The position numbers and the translations under genes were made by a program. DNA of 12,401 nucleotides from an uncultured Prevotellaceae bacterium (GTDB taxonomy: Bacteria; Bacteroidota; Bacteroidia; Bacteroidales; Bacteroidaceae), in NCBI GenBank assembly GCA_946406585.1, contig CAMJLI010000043.1, positions 1 to 12,401 of the forward strand. The letters run 5' to 3'. The notes under the pieces are model-generated. The model saw only the letters and a program-made list of their open reading frames with translations. It did not search any database and was not told the origin of the DNA. Shown here one piece after another: positions 1-5,390 of the stretch. The stretch's first letter is position 1. Each line of letters starts with the position of its first letter.

Positions 1-42
1 ATCACAGCATGTTTTTCTCTACCCAATGATGGTGTGTCGTGC

Positions 43-159
43 TCAGAGTTATCAGAATATTCTGAGTACTCTGAATATTCCGAGTACTCCGATTACTCCG
101 AGTATTCCGAGTATTCTGATTACTCTGATTACTCCGAGTACTCTGATTACTCCGACACC
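43..159. repeat. 9-base tandem repeat, consensus TCYGAKTAY, about 13 units
   Basis: Thirteen contiguous 9-base units run through this stretch. The first (43-51) and last (151-159) are degenerate; the eleven from 52 to 150 are clean. Among the clean units changes fall only at unit positions 3, 6 and 9. Several junctions form palindromes (GAGTACTC, GAATATTC), and 52-65 is a perfect 14-base palindrome inside a 30-base imperfect one (42-71). Frame 1 is open from base 1 to the TAG at 178-180 and reads the units as Ser-[Glu/Asp]-Tyr. The array could therefore be the C-terminal tail of a protein entering from the left. Frame 2 is also open, and a TGA in frame 3 at 27-29 could instead end an upstream gene 13 bases before the array. 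I cannot decide between a coding tail and an intergenic repeat; a similar 9-base array at 10944-10997 is clearly intergenic. Confidence 0.85.
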
Positions 160-179
160 TCAATTTGGCCACAAATTTA

Positions 180-330
180 GATAATTTTTCCGATTATCAT
201 GCCTGTTGGATTATTTTTTTGTTTTCTCTACAAACGGAGACCTTCGTTTCTCCGTAGGCTGAGGCTCTGCCTCAGCTCCGCCGAATAATGCATGCCGACA
301 GGAAAAGATAGGCGGTGCCTCGGCAATGAA
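180..330. other. Hairpin-rich intergenic stretch upstream of metG
   Basis: No convincing gene is seen here. Several inverted repeats are visible. GATAAT/ATTATC lies at 180-185/193-198. ACGGAGA/TCTCCGT lies at 234-240/249-255 with an 8-base loop. GCTGAGGC/GCCTCAGC lies at 258-265/269-276 with a 3-base loop, a perfect 8-base stem. They could be a terminator region for a gene to the left, or a dispersed palindromic element. None is followed by a clean T-run, although a run of T lies at 213-220 between the first and second. An ATG at 292 is in frame with metG but lies upstream of the metG promoter. Confidence 0.5.
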
Positions 331-383
331 AGCAAAAACTTCGTGTTTTGCTTTGCATTCCGCTCGGCTTGCACTATCTTTGC
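331..383 (+). promoter_or_regulatory. metG promoter, Bacteroidetes type, with conserved upstream hairpin
   Basis: The -33 box TTTG is at 352-355 and the -7 box TATCTTTG at 375-382, separated by exactly 19 bases. This is a full match to the known Bacteroidetes primary-sigma consensus TTTG-N19-21-TAnnTTTG. Transcription should start near 386-390, leaving an A-rich leader of only about 10-14 bases before the metG ATG at 400. The 53-base block 331-383 matches 11002-11054 upstream of sufB at 49 of 53 positions, including about 20 bases upstream of the -33 box. Those upstream bases fold into a hairpin with a TTC loop (340-342), one bulged G (345) and arms beginning GCAAAAAC. Confidence 0.88.
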
Positions 384-399
384 AGCAAAAATTGAGAAA

Positions 400-2463
400 A
401 TGCAAAACAAGAATTTCAAAAGAACAACTGTGACTGCCGCCCTGCCTTATGCCAATGGCGGCGTGCATATTGGTCATCTGGCGGGCGTTTACGTTCCGGC
501 AGACATTTATGTGAGATACCTGCGACTGAAGAAACAAGAAGTGGTGTTCATCGGTGGAAGCGACGAGCATGGAGTACCCATCACCCTGCGCGCTCGCAAG
601 GAAGGCATCACACCACAAGATGTGGTGGACAGATACCACAAGATGATAAAGGACTCTTTCGAGAAATTCGGCATCTCTTTCGATATCTATTCACGCACTA
701 CATCGGAGACACACCATAAGTTTGCTGCTGAGTTTTTCCGCAAGCTTTACGATGACGGAAAACTGGTGGAAAAAACCAGCAAGCAATATTATGATGAAGA
801 GGTGCAGGCTTTCCTTACCGACCGCGACATCGTGGGCGAATGTCCCTATTGCCACAAAGAGGCTTATGGCAACCAATGCGAGAATGGATGCGGACGTGAC
901 CTCTCGCCCGAAGAGCTCATCAACCCGAGAAGCAAGCGCAGTAGCAGCACACCTGTGCTCCGCGATACAAAGAACTGGTACTTGCCACTCAATGAATACC
1001 AGGAATGGCTGAAACAATGGATTCTCGAAGAGCACAAGGAATGGAGACCAAACGTTTACGGTCAGTGCAAGTCTTGGCTCGACATGGACTTGCAGCCTCG
1101 CGCCATGACACGCGACCTGGACTGGGGCATACCGGTGCCCGTGGATGGTGCCGAGGGCAAAGTGCTCTACGTGTGGTTTGACGCACCTATCGGCTATATC
1201 TCCAACACCAAGGAGCTATGCGAGAGCGACCCTGAACGATGGGGCTCATGGCAGAAATGGTGGCAAGACGAGGACACCCGCCTGGTGCATTTCATCGGAA
1301 AAGACAACATTGTGTTCCACTGCATCATCTTCCCCGTGATGATGAGGGCGCATGGGAAATACATCATGCCCGACAACGTGCCTGCAAACGAGTTCCTCAA
1401 TCTGGAAGACGACAAGATCTCCACATCGAAGAACTGGGCTGTATGGCTGCATGAATATCTGGAAGACCTGCCAGGGAAACAAGATGTGCTGCGCTATGTC
1501 CTCACAGCCAACGCACCTGAGACCAAGGACAACAATTTCACGTGGAAGGACTTCCAAGACCGCAACAACAACGAACTGGTGGCAATATACGGAAACTTCG
1601 TAAACCGCGCCCTGCAACTGACAAAGAAATACTGGGGCGGCGTGGTGCCTGAATGTGGTGAACTGACCGACGTGGACCGCCAGGCGCTTGACGAGTTCAA
1701 GAACGTGAAAGCAAATGTGGAGGAACTGCTCGATGCCTTCCAATTCCGTGAGGCTCAAAAGGAGGCCATGAAACTTGCTCGCATAGGCAACCGCTACATC
1801 ACGGAATGCGAACCATGGAAAGTGTGGAAGACCGACCCCAAGCGTGTGGAGACAATCCTGTACATCTCGCTGCAACTGGTGGCAAACCTTGCCATTGCCT
1901 TCGAACCCTTCCTGCCTTTCAGCAGCAAGAAATTGAGAGAGATGATTGCCGTGGACCATTTCGACTGGGAACAGCTTGGAAGCACCGACATCCTGAAGCC
2001 TGGACATCAATTGGCTGAACCTGCCCTGCTCTTCGAGAAGATAGAAGACAGCGTCATCGAAACTCAATTAAAGAAACTGGAAGATACAAAGAAAGCTAAC
2101 GAGGCCGCCGAATACAAGGCCAAGGACATAAAGCCAACCATCGACTTTGCTGATTTCGAGAAGCTTGACATCCGTGTGGGTCATGTGAAAAACTGCGAGA
2201 GGGTGAAGAAAGCCAACAAACTGCTGAAATTCACTCTTGATGACGGCAGCGGCCAAGACCGCATCATCCTTTCTGGCATAGCAAAGCATTATCAACCAGA
2301 GGAACTGATAGGACGTGACGTGCTTTTCATCGCCAACCTTGCACCACGCATGCTGATGGGCATAGAAAGCCAGGGCATGATTCTGTCTGCCGAGAACTAT
2401 GATGGCGCCCTGAGTGTAACCACCATTCTTAAAGAGGTGAAGCCCGGCAGCCAAGTTTGCTGA
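400..2463 (+). CDS. metG: Methionyl-tRNA synthetase (class I, dimeric form with C-terminal tRNA-binding domain)
   Basis: The product, 687 residues, charges tRNA-Met with methionine in the cytoplasm, using ATP. The Rossmann catalytic core carries the HIGH motif at H23-H26 and the KMSKS loop as K339-I-S-T-S343, a variant usual in this group. A zinc-binding knuckle is visible as C148-x2-C151-x8-C160-x3-C164. An anticodon-binding helical domain follows (about 400-550), then a charged linker and a Trbp111/EMAP-type OB-fold from about 582 to the end, the domain that binds tRNA and dimerises the enzyme. The length fits the Bacteroidetes form. The frame is open upstream to an ATG at 292, but that start would place the promoter inside the gene and add 36 residues unlike any MetRS, so 400 is chosen. 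There is no clear Shine-Dalgarno, only an A-rich leader. It converges with the receptor gene on the other strand. Confidence 0.97.
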   Translation: MQNKNFKRTTVTAALPYANGGVHIGHLAGVYVPADIYVRYLRLKKQEVVFIGGSDEHGVPITLRARKEGITPQDVVDRYHKMIKDSFEKFGISFDIYSRTTSETHHKFAAEFFRKLYDDGKLVEKTSKQYYDEEVQAFLTDRDIVGECPYCHKEAYGNQCENGCGRDLSPEELINPRSKRSSSTPVLRDTKNWYLPLNEYQEWLKQWILEEHKEWRPNVYGQCKSWLDMDLQPRAMTRDLDWGIPVPVDGAEGKVLYVWFDAPIGYISNTKELCESDPERWGSWQKWWQDEDTRLVHFIGKDNIVFHCIIFPVMMRAHGKYIMPDNVPANEFLNLEDDKISTSKNWAVWLHEYLEDLPGKQDVLRYVLTANAPETKDNNFTWKDFQDRNNNELVAIYGNFVNRALQLTKKYWGGVVPECGELTDVDRQALDEFKNVKANVEELLDAFQFREAQKEAMKLARIGNRYITECEPWKVWKTDPKRVETILYISLQLVANLAIAFEPFLPFSSKKLREMIAVDHFDWEQLGSTDILKPGHQLAEPALLFEKIEDSVIETQLKKLEDTKKANEAAEYKAKDIKPTIDFADFEKLDIRVGHVKNCERVKKANKLLKFTLDDGSGQDRIILSGIAKHYQPEELIGRDVLFIANLAPRMLMGIESQGMILSAENYDGALSVTTILKEVKPGSQVC

Positions 2464-2480
2464 CCTTTATGCCTCCTTAG

Positions 2481-2530
2481 AAAAATTAAAGGCCTTAAGG
2501 ACTTTGGAGTCTTTAAGGCCTTTAATTTTT
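2481..2530. terminator. Bidirectional intrinsic terminator between metG and the convergent receptor gene
   Basis: Left arm 2481-2503 and right arm 2508-2530 pair over 23 bases with a single G-T wobble and a 4-base loop TTGG (2504-2507). The outer stem is A-rich on the left and T-rich on the right, so a U-tract forms on transcripts from either strand, as expected for a shared terminator between convergent genes. The right arm touches the last base of the minus-strand stop codon (2531-2533). On the minus strand the core is four 9-base units of the type AAAGGCCTT (2488-2523), the same family as the array at 10944-10997. Confidence 0.92.
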
Positions 2531-5050
2531 TTAATCATCGCCCATGCCGCCACCGAAGGAGTTGTTTTGCATGTCGTTATCATCCTGGCCATTGGGAGAG
2601 TCGTCGTCACGGTCACGATCCTGCTTCTTCTGCTTCATGTTTCCAAAATTCCACGTGACGGTGAAGTTAAACGTACGACTTTGACGCCGATTGCGCTGAT
2701 AACGTGTGAAGGTGTCGCTACTGGTGTAATTCTCAAACTTGCGTGAATTGAGCAAGTCGCGACAATTCATGGAGATTGTCAGCATCTTGTTGAAGAAATT
2801 CTTCCTGACACCCAAGTTCACGCCGTAGTTGGCCTTGCGGTGTCCTTGTGAGATGACCTGACGGGAACGGTAGTTGACGGTGGTCTGCACGGAGATGTCG
2901 TAGGGCAAGCGGACACTCGCCTGCATCCTTGCATTCCATGTGAAGTTGTGATTGCCCTCACCCGATATCGTCTGGTTGTCGATGTTATATGTAAACCCAT
3001 CCAACTTGTAATAGTAGAAATTGGCTGTAGTGGACAGTTCAAGGATTTTAAAAAGTTTGTTCTTCGCTGTCAACTCCAGACCACTGCTCATGCTCTTTGC
3101 CACATTCTCGGTAGTAGAATACATCAGACCGTCGGAACTGTTCTGCCAATTGATGCGCTGCATCACGTCTGTGGTGGGTCTGTAATATGCACTGACCAAG
3201 AGCGAGTGCTGCGTCCAAGTGCGCAGGTAGTTGAGCGAAAAGGAATTGGAAAACTCTGGTGTGAGCAGCGGGTTGCCGAACGACACGGTGGAGGCATCAC
3301 TGGTATTGCGGAAGGAGTTGAGCTGTCCTCCCCACGGCCTCCTCAGCCTTCGTGTGTAGTTGAGTTGCAACTGGTCGTTGTCTGTCATCTGATAAGAGAG
3401 GAACAGACTTGGGAAAAGTTGGAAATAGTCCTTCTTGAATGGTTTGTCACGCTTCGATGCATCATGCTCCTGTTCCCAAGAATAACTCTCTGTATTTACC
3501 TTCCAATATTCACCACGCAGACCTGCCATGATGCCCACTTTGCCCAGCATGTAGTTGAGGGTGGCATACAAGGCATGCACGTCCATGTCGTAGATGAAGC
3601 GGTTGAAGTATTTCTTGTCCTCTTTCAGATTAGTCCCTTCCCATGTGAGGCTGTCAGCAAAACTCTCTTGCGGGGTGTTCTCGTGCGACAACCTCGCATT
3701 ATACCCTGCTTGCAGTTTCAACTTCTCCGTGATGGGGTTCTCGTAGTCGAGCCTTATCTCCCAGTTGCGGTTGTTCATGTCGAGCGGACGCGAAAGATAG
3801 TCATATTTGGAAGGTGTCATCCCATCAAAATATGTGGTGGAGTCCTGATAGACGTTCTCATTGTCGCCACCCCACTTGTTCTTCTCCACAATAAAATCGA
3901 TAAAATGGCGGTCGTTGCCGAAGATGTGATGATAGTTGAATTCAAGGTTGTGCATGTCCATGCTGCCATTTGAATGGGTGCGACGGAACATCATATAGCT
4001 GTCATTCTCGGCTCCTATGGTGCCATAGTGGTAAGGCGTGAGATTCCAATTCTTGTTCTTACCGTGCATCATCATGCCAGAAAGCGAAAAGTCATCGTTT
4101 TTTGTGGCATGCCAAGTGATGCCAGCACGCATGAAAAGGTTGTTGCCCATATTGGATGACGTACCCGAATAATTTTGGTATTTCCTTGTGGTGAGATATT
4201 CCTGTCTGCTGACGCTCTCACCCTCACCTTCCCTGTGCCTATAGCCCACACTGGCGTAAGCATCTAGCAACGAACTGTTGTAGTTGATGTTGAAACTGGT
4301 GTTGGCACCACCCCTGGTGTTGGCTCCCACCTGTACCGAACCATAATATCCAGCTCTCCGGTCTTTCTTGAGAATGATGTTGATGATGCCCGCACTTCCC
4401 TCGGCAGAAAACTTGGCCGACGGGTTGTCGATGACCTCTATGCGCTCAATGCTCTCTGCCGGCAACTGTTGCAGTATTTCCGCACGGTTGTCAGAGGAAA
4501 GACCACTGGCCTTGCCATTAATCCACACCTCCACGCTGGTGTTTCCTCTCAACGAGACATTGCCGTCGTTGTCCACCTCCACCGAAGGTATGTTCTCAAG
4601 CACGTCGCTGGCCGAACCGCCGGCATTGGCAATGTCTTGAGTCACATCGAACGACTTGCGGTCCACCTCCAACTTCATGACGGCTTTCTGTCCAGTGACA
4701 GTGACTTCCTTCAACTGCTTGGCATCTTCAGAAAGGTAAAGTGCACTGAAATGGTGTGTGGGCTTCGAGGCATTTAGGGTGAATTGGCGCTTGATGCTCT
4801 TGAATCCGACAAACGACACCTGCAGGTCGTAAGAACCATATCCCAAGTCGTCGATAGTGAAATGACCATTCTCGTCGGTGATGGCGCCTTTCAGCATCTT
4901 GGTTTCACCTGCCTTGGTCACCACAACATTTACAAAACCCAATGGCTCGTCGTTGTTCTTGTCAAGTACTTTTCCTTTTACCACTCCCTGTGCAAAACCA
5001 CAGGCTGCCTGAATAATCAATAAAGCGAAAATAAAAAAACGATATTTCAT
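2531..5050 (-). CDS. TonB-dependent receptor-like outer-membrane beta-barrel family protein
   Basis: This 839-residue protein is predicted to sit in the outer membrane. A Sec signal peptide (about 1-20, cleavage after G-F-A) is followed by a carboxypeptidase-regulatory-like beta-sandwich (about 22-108). A TonB-box-like stretch L-K-E-V-T-V-T-G (113-120) comes next, then a plug domain (about 125-230) containing S-L-R-G-N-T-S-V and I-E-R-I-E-V-I-D-N-P-S-A-K. The rest is beta-barrel, rich in alternating aromatic strands, as in the Bacteroidetes 'outer membrane beta-barrel family' (OMP_b-brl_3 type). The barrel seems to end at T-W-N-F-G-N near 804, and a 35-residue Lys/Arg/Asp/Asn/Gly tail (805-839) follows. 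There is no adjacent SusD partner on this strand, so it is not a classical SusC. The ligand is unknown. It ends at the terminator shared with metG; I recognised no clear promoter upstream of 5050. Confidence 0.9.
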   Translation of the reverse strand: MKYRFFIFALLIIQAACGFAQGVVKGKVLDKNNDEPLGFVNVVVTKAGETKMLKGAITDENGHFTIDDLGYGSYDLQVSFVGFKSIKRQFTLNASKPTHHFSALYLSEDAKQLKEVTVTGQKAVMKLEVDRKSFDVTQDIANAGGSASDVLENIPSVEVDNDGNVSLRGNTSVEVWINGKASGLSSDNRAEILQQLPAESIERIEVIDNPSAKFSAEGSAGIINIILKKDRRAGYYGSVQVGANTRGGANTSFNINYNSSLLDAYASVGYRHREGEGESVSRQEYLTTRKYQNYSGTSSNMGNNLFMRAGITWHATKNDDFSLSGMMMHGKNKNWNLTPYHYGTIGAENDSYMMFRRTHSNGSMDMHNLEFNYHHIFGNDRHFIDFIVEKNKWGGDNENVYQDSTTYFDGMTPSKYDYLSRPLDMNNRNWEIRLDYENPITEKLKLQAGYNARLSHENTPQESFADSLTWEGTNLKEDKKYFNRFIYDMDVHALYATLNYMLGKVGIMAGLRGEYWKVNTESYSWEQEHDASKRDKPFKKDYFQLFPSLFLSYQMTDNDQLQLNYTRRLRRPWGGQLNSFRNTSDASTVSFGNPLLTPEFSNSFSLNYLRTWTQHSLLVSAYYRPTTDVMQRINWQNSSDGLMYSTTENVAKSMSSGLELTAKNKLFKILELSTTANFYYYKLDGFTYNIDNQTISGEGNHNFTWNARMQASVRLPYDISVQTTVNYRSRQVISQGHRKANYGVNLGVRKNFFNKMLTISMNCRDLLNSRKFENYTSSDTFTRYQRNRRQSRTFNFTVTWNFGNMKQKKQDRDRDDDSPNGQDDNDMQNNSFGGGMGDD

Positions 5051-5240
5051 AATTCTATTTGACTCTTTTTAGAGCCAAAAGTTTAAGCATTGCTTTAAAA
5101 ATATGACATTTTTTAAATGGTTTGCCTTGATTTTTATATGATTTACCCCAAAAAGTCTTTCCTTGATGAAAATAATATTTTCCGGTCGGCAGAAAGGATT
5201 CTTTGTAGTTTTCTGGCTGTTTATACTACAGATACAAAGC

Positions 5241-5271
5241 TTTGATTACCAATTTGGCTTTAATAAGTTGG
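5241..5271 (+). promoter_or_regulatory. Candidate promoter for the SusC-like operon (distal)
   Basis: TTTG at 5241-5244 is followed after 19 bases by TAAGTTGG at 5264-5271, one mismatch from the Bacteroidetes -7 box TAnnTTTG. The predicted leader to the ATG at 5391 is about 110 bases. The -33 box overlaps the palindrome CAAAGCTTTG, which could let a regulator block it. The match is suggestive only. Confidence 0.35.
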
Positions 5272-5297
5272 AATGAAGTGAAAAAAAATGTAAAGCA

Positions 5298-5329
5298 CTT
5301 GTGCAATTCATTGAAAATACCGACATTTG
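5298..5329 (+). promoter_or_regulatory. Candidate promoter for the SusC-like operon (proximal)
   Basis: CTTG at 5298-5301 and GACATTTG at 5322-5329 lie 20 bases apart, each with one mismatch to the Bacteroidetes consensus TTTG / TAnnTTTG. It would give a leader of about 55 bases. It competes with the distal candidate at 5241-5271; the sequence alone does not choose between them. Confidence 0.28.
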
Positions 5330-5390
5330 CACGCCAAAACATGGAATCAAGTTTTTTGGGTAAAAAGATTTATCAAGTAATAATAAAAGG

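Larger units (their letters stand above)
5051..5390. other. Divergent intergenic region between the receptor gene and the SusC-like gene
   Basis: This AT-rich 340-base region has no coding potential that I can support. It must hold the control signals for both divergent units. Visible structures are a 15-base palindrome GAAAATA-A-TATTTTC (5168-5182), an inverted repeat CTTTGTA/TACAAAG (5201-5207/5233-5239), a 10-base palindrome CAAAGCTTTG (5235-5244) and a CTCT/AGAG hairpin near 5072. These could be operator sites, but no regulator gene is adjacent and none matches a site I know. Confidence 0.6.

Noticed and set aside
43..159. CRISPR-like array
   Set aside because: Units are 9 bases with no spacers between them; this is a simple tandem repeat.
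211..639. 142-residue open frame on the minus strand
   Set aside because: It spans the metG promoter module and the start of metG in antisense and resembles no known protein.
1246..2067. 273-residue open frame on the minus strand
   Set aside because: It lies wholly antisense to the well-conserved metG and its translation shows no recognisable motif.
2948..3973. 341-residue open frame on the plus strand
   Set aside because: It is antisense to the barrel region of the receptor gene, whose full-length frame has clear domains; this is a codon-bias shadow.
4988..5050. Lipoprotein signal in the receptor (Cys17)
   Set aside because: The residues before the Cys (Q-A-A) do not make a good lipobox, and a signal peptidase I site after G-F-A fits an outer-membrane barrel better.
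5048..5110. Promoter for the minus-strand receptor gene (AACTTTTG-like box near 5076-5083)
   Set aside because: The -7-like box has a mismatch and no TTTG lies 19-21 bases upstream, so the match is too weak to list.
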